Assembly: GCA_963575745.1 (NCBI GenBank)
Contig: CAUYUJ010018884.1
Span: 87,674 to 151,673 of the forward strand
Length of the DNA stretch: 64,000 bases
Direction of reading: 5' to 3'
Origin: Prorocentrum cordatum
Taxonomy: Eukaryota > Sar > Dinophyceae > Prorocentrales > Prorocentraceae
In this document: in pieces, positions 1 through 10,078 of the stretch
Layout of the letters: each line of letters starts with the position of its first letter
How positions within the stretch are numbered: the stretch's first letter is position 1
The notes under the pieces: generated by a model
What the model saw: the letters and a program-made list of their open reading frames with translations, nothing else
What the model was told of the DNA's origin: nothing
Databases searched by the model: none
Translations under genes and position numbers: made by a program

Positions 1-1106
1 GGGCGCGCCCGCCGATGGAGGGGCAGCGCCACCTGCTCCGCCTGAGGCAGCCCCTGCAGTTGGGGCCCCGGCGCCAGGGGCCTGGCCATTGGCATCAACC
101 CTCTGGCGCTTGGCCTTTAGGCGGTCCTGCATGGCGACGGCTTCGGCGCGGATGGTGGCCAAGTTGCCCGCCGCCGTGCCGAAGATCTCCTGGACCTTGC
201 CTTTGGGCTCATTCGCAAACCGCTGCTAGAGCTCAAGGAGCTGATCGCGCTCGCCAGGCTCCACCTCCAAGTCCGAGAGGTCGAATGCGGGCCCAGGCTC
301 GAAGACCAGCTCTGCGTCCTCCAGCAGCGCGGCGAGGTTGAAAGCAGCGCCCGCCGACGCAGGCTGCCGCTCAGGGGCAGGCGGAGGGGTGCCGCGCTGC
401 CGCTGGAGCTCAGCAAGGGCACGCTCCGCCTCGCGCTGCGCATGGGCCAGCGCCCGCGCCGCGTCGACGGTGGCCTGCTGGCGCTCGGCGAGCCACGAGG
501 CTGCCGTCCGCTCGGAATCGGCAGCACGGCCCAGCGCCTGCCGGGCCCGCCGCTCCACCGCCGTCGCCTGTTGGTACGCCTGGGACGGGTCGACTGGCTT
601 CGGCGGGGGAGCCTGCGGGAGCGATTCCTGCAGCGCTTTGACGGCCGCAGCATCAGCGTGAGGGGCCGCCTTGACCAGGGCCTCCAGCATCTCCATGGCG
701 CTGGGCGCGGCTGGCGGGGCCCCTGCGGCGTCGGCCTCATGGGCGGCGTGGGCCAGGCGCCCCAGTCTTGCCAGCCATCAGCCTCGGGCGGACTGCCCCA
801 GCCCAGACGCCACGCGGCTTGGAGGCGTCGGCTGCCCAGGGAGGCACTTTGAGCTCCATGGGCTTCCCGCAACCGAAGCACCGCTCCTTGCCCGCCCACG
901 TCCACTTGTAGCCGCAGGAGATGCACACTTCGTGAAGCGGCTGCTGCCATGGCTCATGGGGACGACCGCCGGAGAGGCTCAGCTCGCCCAGTGAAGGGCC
1001 GCTGGCGGCACGCTGGGGCAGACCAGGCACCGCGAGAGGGATGAAAGCGAGCTCGGGGAACAGAGCTATCCCGTTTTGGCCTGGAGGCTGAAAGCCCCCC
1101 AAGCAT
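1..1106 (-). pseudogene. Retroposed zinc-ribbon/coiled-coil ORF (decayed, runs off window start)
   Basis: The minus strand encodes a protein-like sequence in three pieces. The first, about 1102-777, has a zinc-ribbon motif, CISCGYKW then CFGCGK (two C-x2-C pairs), near 1000-930. The frame then shifts near 777. The second piece is Ala/Glu/Arg-rich and predicted coiled coil, and contains LVKAAPHADAAAVKALQES around 670. An in-frame TAG follows at 226-228. Beyond it, clearly protein-like sequence (FGTAAGNLATIRAEAV) continues in the same frame to position 1. The ATG nearest the spliced-leader relic (1106-1104) is out of frame with the zinc ribbon. I infer a retrocopy of a spliced-leader mRNA. A zinc ribbon followed by a coiled coil resembles the N-terminal or ORF1-like part of dinoflagellate LINEs, but that assignment is inference. 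No host function can be named. Confidence 0.6.
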
Positions 1107-1111
1107 GGAGT

Positions 1112-1133
1112 CTTGAGCCAAAATGGCTACGGC
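1112..1133 (-). other. Relict dinoflagellate spliced leader (DinoSL)
   Basis: Read on the minus strand, these 22 bases match the conserved dinoflagellate spliced leader from its 5-prime CCGTAGCC to its 3-prime GGCTCAAG without a mismatch, with G at the variable first position. The leader is normally added to mRNAs in trans, so its presence in DNA directly 5-prime of an ORF shows reverse transcription and reinsertion of a mature mRNA. It is followed by ACTCC and an ATG rather than a GT splice donor, so it is not a spliced-leader RNA gene. Confidence 0.93.
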
Positions 1134-1137
1134 GGGG

Positions 1138-1320
1138 CATAATGAAGGAGGGGTGCGAGACGAGGAGGGAGGTGGGAGGAGAAGGAGGGAGTGGAAGGAG
1201 GAATAATGAAGGAAGCGAAGCTGGAGAGTAGGAGGAAGGGGAAGGAGTGGGAAAAAGGGGGAGAATTGGACGCCCATGAATAAGAAGAGGGGAGAGCGAG
1301 AGAGAGAGAGAGATAGCAAC
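1138..1320 (+). repeat. Purine-rich low-complexity tract ending in (GA)n
   Basis: Almost pure G/A on the plus strand, made of GGAGGAAG-type words and a short (GA)n run near 1298-1313. The open frames across it are compositional artefacts. Confidence 0.6.
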
Positions 1321-1615
1321 AATTCGGACGACGGGTCGCGCAAGCCCCCCCGGCCGCACGTGCCAGGCAGGCCTTCCTCGCAAAGCGGGAGGTGCCGCAT
1401 ATGGAACAGGGGTGGTGGCATGACCTCCCCCCTGGCATGGACTAAGGGGGTCCCCGTCTGGTGGAAAAAGGGCGGACGGCGGTGATCAGACCTCTCAAGG
1501 ACCCGTCTGCGCCCCCTTGCAGAGAGATGCAAAGGCTTCTAGCACTCTTTGGAATTCGCGCCTCGGCGCCCATGGAAGAGCGGCGCTGCCTCTGGGCATC
1601 ACCCACAGCTAGACA

Positions 1616-1755
1616 AGCGCGTTCCACTACTCGCAAAGTCACTACTCGCAAATGGCCTGGATCCCCCGCTGGGGATCTACGAGAAATTACATCGAAGCAG
1701 ACGCGTGTGTTTCGGACATTTGCGAGTAGGCACTTTGCGAGTAGTGGAACGCGCT
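1616..1755. mobile_element. Foldback (MITE-like) element, 140 bp
   Basis: The left arm (1616-1653) and right arm (1718-1755) are inverted copies starting AGCGCGTTCCACTACTCG, differing at only a few bases. Each arm contains two tandem copies of an ACTCGCAAA word. The ~64-bp interior has no coding potential. No clear target-site duplication is visible. Probably a non-autonomous DNA element or its foldback remnant; no other copy is seen in this window. Confidence 0.6.
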
Positions 1756-2319
1756 CGGTGACCAGCGGACCAGGAGGAGCAGACGACGAAACGACCACCA
1801 GCAGTGCACGAGGCCCGATGAAGGGAGCGGCCAGCACTGGCGCGCCGCCCTTTGAGTGACAAAGGAAACTGGGAGGCTGCTGCGGGGGGGGGCCATGGCC
1901 GCAGCAGGCCGGAAGGCCTGTTGCAGGCCGCTCCAAGCCTCTTGCGCACAGTAAATCGGCGGCACCGATTGTTGAGTGTTCCTGGATCTGGTTCAGAAGA
2001 GGTCGCCAGCTGATCGGCTCGCTGGTGGAACGCCCGATGCTGGCGGCGGGGAGTTGTCTCGCGATTCCCTTGTTGTTGGCCGCTGGCCGCAGTGAGGTGA
2101 CGCGTGCACGTTTGCCCGCGGTCCGCGCGCTGCGCGACGCCGCTGGCGCGGTGGCCGTCGCCCCTGGCATCGCGGCCGCCCCCGTCGGATCCCCCGCGGG
2201 CCGAGCGGGGGAGGGCGCGCTACATCGAGAGCGATGGGGGGCCATTACGCCTTGCCGCTCCCGAGCGTTGAGCGGTCGACCGCCGGCTGCATGGTTTCTC
2301 CCGGGGCGGTAGGCAACCC

Positions 2320-2543
2320 GAGGAGGAGGAGGAGGAGGAGGAGGAGGAGGAGGAAGGGGAGGAGGAGATGAAGGAGGAGGGAGGAGAGGAGAGGAGGAGG
2401 AGGAGGAGGAGGAGGAGGAGGAGAGGAGGGAGGAGGGAGGAGGGAGGAGGGAGAGGAGGGAGGAGGGAGGAGGAGGGGAGGAGGGAGGAGGGGAGGAGGG
2501 AGGAAGGAGAGGGGGGGGAGGGGGGAGGAGGAGGAGGAGGAGG
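2320..2543 (+). repeat. (GGA)n-rich tract
   Basis: Interrupted GGA triplet array (GGAGGA with GGGA and GAGA interruptions), purine-only on the plus strand for over 200 bases. Frames through it give poly-Gly/Glu/Arg or, in reverse, Pro/Ser/Leu; none is a gene. Confidence 0.85.
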
Positions 2544-2839
2544 ACGGGTCGCCTAAGCCCGTCGGAGAAACCCTCCACCGCCAGCCGTCTCGCCAGGGCG
2601 GTCCTCGGCAGAGCTGACACTGCCAAGGGGGGGGGCGCAGCGAAAGGAAGTGGCGGCCGTCATCTTCGTCAGGCTGCTGTTGCCCCCGTCGTACTTAAGG
2701 ACCACATCTCGGAAAAGCGTCGAAACAGCGTCGAAACAATTTCGGGCGAGTGTCACCCAGGGCCCGACACGTGAAATCCATTGAGTTCCCGCGTAGGTTG
2801 GAACATCATAACGTTAGGTGAAGCCCCGAGCCCGAGCGG

Positions 2840-2893
2840 TTCGTCGAAATGGTCAGGGCCATCGGCATTGAGTTCGTCGAAATGGTCAGGGCC
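2840..2893 (+). repeat. 33-bp direct duplication
   Basis: A 21-base segment containing TCGTCGAAATGGTCAGGG occurs at 2840 and again, identical, at 2873. The surrounding 2.55-3.1 kb has no supportable gene. Confidence 0.6.
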
Positions 2894-3097
2894 TGCTGGC
2901 CCGGCACTCGGAGGCGACATTCCTTCTGCGCCTGCGCCGCGCCCCCCCCCCCTGCCTGGTGACGAGCAGGTTTGGCTCCATTCTGGAGGGCTCCGACCTG
3001 GAGCACCCTGCTCTCCTGTGGGGCAGAGGGAGCGCGCGGCGTCGCTGATCACATGGCGACGGCCATGCTGGAGCACAGCGGCGAACTTGTGGCGCCA

Positions 3098-3715
3098 TCA
3101 AGCAGCGTCGACTAAATTTTTCGGGGTGCCACGGAGCCTCGCCACAGCGGCGGCGAGTTCATCAGCGCGGCGGCTGACAGCTTCAGCCATCGGCGCGACG
3201 CGGCCTTCGTTGACGCCGCGCGCCTTGCCCCCCACGGTGATTTTCGACTTCCTGGACTTTGCACGCGCAAGGTTTCGCAAGGAACGCCCGGCTGATATTC
3301 CGCAAAAAGTCGGATGGCGGCCCCAAGCGCTGCGGTGGATTGCCCCGGAGGAGGTCTTCAGGCCCGTCGACGACCGCTTGGTTGTCGACGACGACGCGGA
3401 CAGGCCGCTCCGCCGCGGCGACGAGCGTAGCGTGGCGACAGTTTCGGCTAGTTGCGCGGGCTGCGCCAGGCCGCGCACGCCAGCCGAGTGGTTTAACCAG
3501 CGATCAAGACCGCAACGCACGTCGAAGCCCGCCCTGGCCAGGGGTGGGCGAATTCGATTAGAACAGGCCCCGTCGGTCGCGGCGTAGACCCATCGGGCGC
3601 CTTGGTCGTCGGTGCACCCTTCTTGGCAGGCATCCTCGTCCGCGTCGCCCTTGGGCGGCCTCGGGCTGGACCGCGGGAGCTCGTCTTCCGCCGGAGCAGC
3701 CTGGAGGCCAAGCAA
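3098..3715 (-). pseudogene. RNase H fragment of a retroelement
   Basis: Minus-strand sequence shows the RNase H core in order. The first Asp is in VYAATDGACS (near 3590-3560), followed by LARAGFDV. Then comes a Glu in AQLAETVATL (near 3465-3435), and a second Asp in RVVVDNQAVVDG (near 3405-3365). That last block is in a different frame from the first two, so there is at least one frameshift near 3420. Downstream sequence ends in an Arg/Ala-rich helix. RNase H of this kind is the C-terminal part of retrotransposon pol proteins. No reverse transcriptase is attached here, so this is an isolated, decayed fragment. Confidence 0.6.
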
Positions 3716-3833
3716 GGCGGGGTCTTCCCATGAAAGGCCAGTGCCTGGCGCGCGGTGAGAAGTCCTGCCAGCGTTGATCGGCGATCATGGTCTCGAAGGC
3801 GGCCATCTCCGAACAGCGCGTTGCTGTTATTTT

Positions 3834-5390
3834 CCCAACCATCCTGTGGTGTTGGGTCCTCGTTTTGAAGAGACAGCGCCCCGCGTCCCACCTCCTCTCC
3901 TCCTCCTCCTCTCCTCGCCCTCCTCCCTCCTCCCCTCCTTGCCTCTGCTCTCGGCACACCCCTCACACGCTTCGTAGCCCCATAGGGGGCTCCACCGAAG
4001 GCCCCATGGCTGCCGTCCGCATGCGTCCCGCACACCCATTTCGGCACACCCCTCACACGTTTCGTGGCCCCACAGGGAGCTCCACCGAAGGCCCCATGGC
4101 TGCCGTCCGCATGCGTCCCGCACACCCATTTCGGCACACCCCTCACACGTTTCGTGGCCCCACAGGGAGCTCCACCGAAGGCCCCAGTGCTGCCGTCCGC
4201 ATGCGTCCCGCACACCCATTTCGGCACACCCCTCACACGTTTCGTGGCCCCATAGGGAGCTCCACCGAAGGCCCCAGTGCTGCCGTCCGCATGCGTCCCG
4301 CACACCCATTTCGGCACACCCCTCACACGTTTCGTGGCCCCACAGGGAGCTCCACCGAAGGCCCCAGTGCTGCCGTCCGCATGCGTCCCGCACACCCATT
4401 TCGGCACACCCCTCACACGTTTCGTGGCCCCATAGGGAGCTCCACCGAAGGCCCCAATGCGTCGGCACCCCGGCCCCTCACACGTTTCGTGAGCTCCCGC
4501 ATGCGGTCACACGCCGTGGCCCCACACCCATGGCTGCCGTCCGCATGCGTCCACACCCCTCACACGTTTCGTGGCCCCACAGGGAGCTCCACCGAAGGCC
4601 CCAGTGCTGCCGTCCGCATGCGTCCCGCACACCCATTTCGGCACACCCCTCACACGTTTCGTGGCCCCATAGGGAGCTCCACCGAAGGCCCCATGGCTGC
4701 CGTCCGCATGCGTCCCGCACACCCATTTCGGCACACCCCTCACACGTTTCGTGGCCCCACAGGGAGCTCCACCGAAGGCCCCAGTGCTGCCGTCCGCATG
4801 CGTCCCGCACACCCATTTCGGCACACCCCTCACACGTTTCGTGGCCCCACAGGGAGCTCCACCGAAGGCCCCATGGCTGCCGTCCGCATGCGTCCCGCAC
4901 ACCCATTTCGGCACACCCCTCACACGTTTCGTGGCCCCACAGGGAGCTCCACCGAAGGCCCCAGTGCTGCCGTCCGCATGCGTCCCGCACACCAGGTGTG
5001 TGGCGTGCCGACATGGGCGTCGCGGCGCGCGGGCGCTGCCGTCGGGGTTCCCAGGGAAGCCCCCTGCAGAGGCGACGCTCAGAGTCACGAGTACCGAGAG
5101 TCACGCAGACCCAAACTGTTCACAGTCGTATACATACATTTACACTGGGCGTATCCATGCACGCATTCATGCGAATAGAATCAATCGCGCGCAGATTCAT
5201 TCATAATCAGACTCGCTCGCGATCCGACTCGCACGCGCTCAAGCTTTCATATTCGGACCTATCGTCTTCGTTCGTGTTGTGTACACTGCCACGCATTTCG
5301 GCACACCCCTCATACGGCTCGTGGCCCCATAGGGAGCGCCACCGAAGAAGATATTCACAATTGCGGTACTCTCAACTGCATATGGTTGGG
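3834..5390 (-). mobile_element. 90-bp-repeat-bearing dispersed element, copy I
   Basis: This is one of three copies (others 43359-44087 and 56930-57366, both on the plus strand) of a compound repeat with the same order of parts. Each has an entry block ending GCGAAGGACCCAACC, then 90-bp tandem repeats, then a purine-rich spacer, then an exit block with GAGGACCCAACACC and ATGGTTGGG. Here it lies in reverse, with ATGGTTGGG at 5382-5390 and CCCAACCAT at 3834-3842. A lone diverged 90-bp unit sits at 5290-5345, and unrelated sequence at 5000-5280 separates it from the array. No ORF shared by the three copies is visible, so the element is probably non-autonomous. Confidence 0.55.
3950..4993. repeat. 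90-bp tandem repeat array, about 11 units
   Basis: Units start with ATGCGTCCCGCACACC at 4021, 4111, 4201, 4291, 4381, 4618, 4708, 4798, 4888 and 4978. The spacing is exactly 90 bp except for a rearranged, partly deleted stretch at 4456-4560. Units differ at very few sites: CATGG or CAGTG after GGCCC, and CACAG or CATAG. Because 90 is divisible by 3, all frames stay open for long distances on both strands. The resulting 30-residue repetitive translations are not evidence of a gene. Confidence 0.9.
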
Positions 5391-6639
5391 TCCTTCGCCA
5401 GGCTAATTTTGTTCTTCTTGTTTTTCTTGGCCACGCCAAAAGAAATGAGTCCGCCGAAATGCCGGCCTCGACGTTCCTCTGCTGGGTGCAGTCACCCCCG
5501 CAGAGGCCGTTGCAAAGGAGGCCGAGTTGCCAAGCAGCACATTTGGCGTTGCTTTTGGCCCTCAGGGGCCAGGTGTTGGAAAAAAATCAGGGCCATGCTT
5601 GACGGCGGCAACGGCCCCATGATCGTGTCTGGCAGTTGGGATGCGTCGGAGGAAAGCCCCCCGCTGCGTGGCCCGGAGCACGCGCGCGAAGAAACCAGCT
5701 TGGAGCCAGAGAGCCGGGCGTCCCCAATCGTCGTAAATGGTGGCGCAACCGGGCCATGACCATTCGAGCTGGGCACTGGTTTGCCAAACTCTGCCGACGG
5801 CCCCCCCCCCTTGGAAGGTTTGCGCGTTGCTGTGGAGCGACTCGTATTTAGCGTTAAGGATTGTGTCTCTCTGCGCTTGCCTTCTGAGACCAAATAGCGC
5901 GTCTCCTCGGGTGGTGGCGCGAGGTTCGATCGCGCGGCCAGGGACCCCAGGGCGTAGAGCGCCCATGATAAGATTCAAGATCGCCCTTTAGGTTTCATGG
6001 CTGCCAAAGCCGTTTTCCGCACAAAAAAAGCGAGAGATGTCGCTCCGCGTCGGTGGGGGGCGTGGATATCCGTGCCCGCGGTGCACATGCTGGCCACCAG
6101 GGAACGGACCGATTGAGTCCTCAGTTGAGTGATTTCGGGGAGACGCCCGTTGCGCAGAAGGCACTCTAGTCTCTAGAATTGGCAATGGCTTCGAGGTTGA
6201 TGCTAGGGCACTCGACCAATGTAGCTGCCAGCCAACTTCACCTGGTGGTGAGTGTTGACAGGGTGCTCATCAAGGTAGGAGAGCGGCGACCTGGCGTTTA
6301 AATTCGTCGCCTAGGGCCCATCCCACGAATTTGCCGGGGCGAATGTTCTGGCCTGACGCCCAGGGACCTGGGCGGGGCCGGGAGCGCCGGTGGCCCACCA
6401 GCGCACTCAAACTGTTTCCCGGCTCCGGGTGAAAGCGTTGGCGCTCCAGGCGTGCCCACGCCTCTCCCGGCCTTGGGGCCTCTTCCACTTCAGCGGACGC
6501 GCGCGCCGGAGTAGCAGCGCCCCTCCCGGCCCCGTCGTGTGCCTGAAAGCCCTCAAAACGGCGCGCCAGGAGTGCCGACGCCTCTCCTGGCCCCGGCCCC
6601 AGTTGTTGTTCAGACCTTGCTCTGCTTGGGATACTGAAG
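5391..6639. other. No supportable gene
   Basis: Single-copy-looking sequence of mixed composition. It has several short frames with no recognisable motif and no repeat array. A C-run at 5802-5811 is the only notable local feature. Confidence 0.4.
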
Positions 6640-6846
6640 AAGCCCTAGGGAATCCTGAGGGGGCCCTCGAGAATCCTGGGGGGGCCCTTAGGAAACCTGA
6701 AGGACCCGTCAGGACTTCTGGAAAACCCGACGGCGATCCTCAGGAAGCAATGGGGAATCCCAAGGAAACCCTGCGGGCTCCTGAAGAAACCCAAAGGCAT
6801 CCTTACGAAACCCTCAGGAATCTGGAAGAATGCCAAATGCATCCTT
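6640..6846 (+). repeat. Degenerate 21-bp minisatellite, about 10 units
   Basis: Read in one frame the tract gives successive 7-residue units such as EALGNPE, GALENPG, GALRKPE, EAMGNPK, ETLRAPE and ETLRNLE, i.e. a 21-bp period with about 10 diverged copies. Consensus words are GAAACCCTNAGGAATCC. No start or conserved domain supports translation. Confidence 0.7.
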
Positions 6847-6849
6847 AAG

Positions 6850-7480
6850 AAACCTTCACGCCGTAGATGCGCACAACTTCGACGAGACCTCATTGTGCTG
6901 GAGGATGGGTCTACTCAAAATGTGTCCCCTGGGGGATATTGAGGAGCTAGGTCCTGGTTGAGTCCACCAACGTACTGGTGCAGCGAAGGTCTGGAAAGGC
7001 CACTCTAGTAGCAACAACTGAACGGCTGTGGCCACGATCCCGTCTCACGATCTCCGAACCATCAAACCCCCTGAGACGTTGATGGGGAGTCCCAGACTTC
7101 GTAAAACACCACTCGCATCGATGAGAGACGCGGATCTCCTACGCCACGCATCACATCAGTCTGAATCCAACGGCCTCCACAAATTTGAGGGATCAGCAAT
7201 ATCACACTAAACTGCTAATCGAAACCTCCAAGCCTAGCTAGTTCGGCTCGCAGTGGCTCGATACACAGTTCCTTGTAGCGCTTCGACAGAGGATAGCAGA
7301 CTACAAGAAACATTAATGACAGTTCGCCGGCCCAAACGGGCCAAAGGCATGGTGCTAGAATCTCTGGCAAGAGGTGCCGAATCATGCATATTACTAGTTC
7401 GCGCGCGCAGAGAGGGGGTCCGCGCAAAGGAAAACTCTAGACAGGTACCCAGAGGACGGGGAGGGCGGCCATGAGATCAT
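6850..7480. other. No supportable gene
   Basis: Unique sequence of moderate GC with short frames only. No tRNA- or rRNA-like structure was recognised. Confidence 0.4.
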
Positions 7481-7484
7481 GTAC

Positions 7485-7650
7485 CTGGGCAGCCCGAAGG
7501 TACTTGAGGACGCTCACCCGGGCAGCCCGAACCGATCTTCAAGTACTTTTCCTGCACAGCCTGAAGGTACCTGAGGACGATTCCCTGGGCAGCTCGAATG
7601 CACCTGAGGACAATTCCCTGGGCAGCCCAAAGGTACCTTCGGGCTGGCCA
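7485..7650 (+). repeat. 33-34-bp degenerate tandem repeat, five units
   Basis: Five successive units begin CTGGGCAGCCCGAAGG (7486), CCGGGCAGCCCG, CTGCACAGCCTGAAGG, CTGGGCAGCTCG and CTGGGCAGCCCAAAGG. Each is followed by TACCTGAGGACNATTCC or a variant. Divergence among units is moderate, suggesting an old minisatellite. Confidence 0.7.
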
Positions 7651-8090
7651 GTGGTGCACCTGGGAGGTTTCTGGGAGGCCCGAAAGGTATTATCCTCCCT
7701 TTCTCCCCGTCAGCCGCGAATCGAGAAGCTGGCAAGCAGCCGCCGACATCACCAACGAGGCCTCCAGGACTGGGCCCGCATAGTCACTACCTTGCTCTGG
7801 GCCGCCAGATGGCCTGCATCGTGCTTCCTACGTGCCACAAGACCGTCACAAGACTGAGTATCGTTTGACCGATCCCCATCCCCAGCGGCGTGGCCTGGGC
7901 CCAACTGGCCGATTTTCCCCCTAGATGGGGATATAGGTAGTCCCATCGGGTTTCGAGGGGTGTATCCCCAACTGGGGTGGTAATTTGGTGGGTGTCTCGA
8001 AGGGGATGGGGATGGGGATCGCTTAAGGATAATACTGAAAGACGGCTCCAGGCGGCCGTGGAGCCACTCGGCTGTCCACGTGGTTGGGGC

Positions 8091-8420
8091 TGCCCCGCGG
8101 CTGTGCCCCCGCAGGGCTCCCGGCGGGAGCCTCCCGAGGCCCCGAGGCCCCGAGGCGGCGCCACGATCCTCCAGGATGAGGCCTCGAGGCCCCGAGGCCC
8201 CGAGGCCCCGAGGCCCCGAGGCCCCGAGGCGGCTGTGCCCCCGCAGGGCTCCCGAGGCCCCGAGGCGGCTCCACGGTCCTCCGGGACGGCCCCGAGGCCC
8301 CGAGGCCCCGGGAGCCTCCCGAGGCCCCGAGGCCCCGAGGCCCCGAGGCGGTTGTGCCCCCGCAGGGCTCCCGAGGCCCCGAGGCGGCTCCACGGTCCTC
8401 CGGGACGAGGCCCACGGGGA
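8091..8420 (+). repeat. GAGGCCCC-type nested tandem repeat
   Basis: Runs of the 9-bp word CCCGAGGCC alternate with a longer module (GGCGGCTGTGCCCCCGCAGG, then GGCTCCACGGTCCTCC). The module recurs at about 8095, 8228 and 8345, giving a nested repeat that leads directly into the GGA tract. The region is extremely GC-rich and foldable. Confidence 0.75.
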
Positions 8421-8497
8421 GCCCGGGTGGGCACCGCCGGGGCCCCGAGAGCGCCCGCACGAAAGCGAGCGCCGCAGGAGCGCCCCGAAGAGCGCCA

Positions 8498-9033
8498 GGG
8501 AGGAGGAGGAGGAGGAGGGAGGGAGGGAGGAGGAGGAGGAGGGAGGAGAGGAGGAGGAGGAGGAGGAGGAGGAGGAGGAGGAGGAGGAGGAGGAGGAGGT
8601 GGAGGAGGAGGGAAGGAGGGGAGGGAGGGAGGAGGAGGATGGGAGGGAGGGAGGGGATGGGAGCGGAGGGAGGGGAGGGAGGAGGAGGGAGGGGAGGGAG
8701 GAGGAGGAGGAGGGAGGAGGGAGGGGGAGGAGGGAGGGAGGGAGGGAGGGAGGAGGGAGGGAGGGAGGAGGGGAGGGAGGGAGGGAAGGAAAGGGAGGAG
8801 GAGAAGGAGGAGGAGGAGGAGGAGGGAGGGAGGAGGAGGGAGGGAGGAGGGAGGGGGGAGGGAGGGAGGGAGGGAGGGGGGAGGAGGAGGAGGGAGGGAG
8901 GGAGGAGGAGGAGGAGGAGGAGGAGGAGGAGGAGGAGGAGGAGGAGGAGGAGGAGGAGGAGGAGGAGGAGGAGGGAGGGAGGAGGGAGGGAGGAGGAGGG
9001 AGGGAGGAGGAGGGAGGAGAGAGGAGGGAGCAG
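8498..9033 (+). repeat. 536-bp (GGA)n/(GGGA)n purine tract
   Basis: Unbroken purine-only plus strand apart from a handful of pyrimidines. It mixes GGA, GGGA and GGAGGGA words, with purer (GGA)n near 8545-8600 and 8906-8975. Long open frames on both strands here are compositional. Confidence 0.9.
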
Positions 9034-9454
9034 GAGCCCGGCCCCGCCCCCACGCAGGCAGCAGCGGGGGCGGGGGCGAGGGAAAGGGGTGCCGAGGCTG
9101 CTGCTCCCCGGGAGCCCTCTCCCGAGGCGGGCCCTGCCCAGGACGCTCGAGGCGAAGGCGGCGGCGGTGACGAGGGCTCCCCAAGGGAGCCCGAAAGGGC
9201 GACGAGGCGGGGGAACGGCAGCGGTATGCCCTCTCTGGCGTCGCCCGCAGGGCCCAGGACCCCTGTCGGGGAGACGTGAGACTCTGGCTCGGGGGACTCG
9301 GGTTGGCCTGACAGGGGCCATCATGAAGATATGACGATGGCCCGGTCCGAGTTGACGCGAGCTCCCGCTGCAGACATCCCACGAAAACTGGACCGTCAAA
9401 ATCCAGGGCGCGCTCGTCAAAAACCGTCGGCAAACCCGAGTTCCCGCTTACTCT

Positions 9455-9500
9455 TAAGTCGGGCGTGTCCCCCTACAGGGAGATTCTGCACAGAAACCCA
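9455..9500 (+). repeat. End fragment of MITE family B
   Basis: Contains AAGTCGGGCGTGTCCCCC and CTACAGG, followed by AGATTCTGCAC and an A-rich tail (9525-9585). This matches the left ends at 10079 and 61787. No inverted partner is found nearby, so the copy is truncated or solo. Confidence 0.5.
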
Positions 9501-9646
9501 AAAATCTGCCCCCCACACAAAAAAAGAAAACAAAAAAAAACAACTCAAAACATACCCCAAAATACTAAAACCAAAAATAGCCCCCTGACCATTTTTGGAC
9601 AAATTTGTTTGACCAACTTTTGTTCATATTCCCCCTGTGAGTCTTA

Positions 9647-9840
9647 TCGGGTCGGGCGAAAGGGGGGGATAGCAAAGGGGGGGTTGAGAATCAGCTCACG
9701 TAGCTGATTTTCCCGGCGCCCCCCGGCGCCGGAGGCAGCTATGTATCGAGGAATGGGCCCCTCGGTGAGGGCGAAACCAGCTGCATGCAGCAAATTTCGT
9801 AACCCCCCCTTTCCCAATCCCCCCCTTTCGCCCGGCCCGA
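9647..9840. mobile_element. MITE family A, copy 1, with TCTTA target duplication
   Basis: Terminal inverted repeats start TCGGGTCGGGCGAAAGG at 9647 and are mirrored by the GGCCCGA end at 9840. The inverted match continues about 40 bp inward through G-runs. The element is flanked on both sides by TCTTA (9642-9646 and 9841-9845), a plausible 5-bp target-site duplication. The interior holds two short palindromes, one around AATCAGCTCACGTAGCTGATT and one around GCTGCATGCAGC. Two further copies are at 12989-13191 and 31845-32021. There is no coding capacity. Confidence 0.8.
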
Positions 9841-10078
9841 TCTTACGGTTCCCCGATCCTGCGCTGCTCGCAGGGCCGGGGACCCACGACGACGGGGGCG
9901 GCCCGGGCCGCCCTCGCCGTCGGCCACATGGCGCGGCGCCTCCGCGGCAGCAGCGCCGGCGCATGGCGCACTCGGCAGGGCAGCGGCGTCAGGCGCCCCT
10001 TCCCCGGCCGAGCGCCGGGCGCGAGGGCGCAGGGCGAAGGCGGCGGCGGCGCGGCCGGGGGCGAGAGCGCAGGGTGAT

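Noticed and set aside
1112-1133. Spliced-leader RNA gene
   Set aside because: The 22-nt leader is followed by ACTCCATG, not by a GT donor and the conserved downstream part of a spliced-leader RNA.
3950-4993. CRISPR-like reading of the regularly spaced repeats
   Set aside because: The units are contiguous 90-bp tandem copies without unique spacers, in a eukaryotic nuclear sequence.
3787-5178. Long open frames (hundreds of codons) on both strands across the 90-bp repeats
   Set aside because: They exist only because the 90-bp unit is a multiple of three and lacks stops in several frames. There is no start context, domain or single-frame preference.
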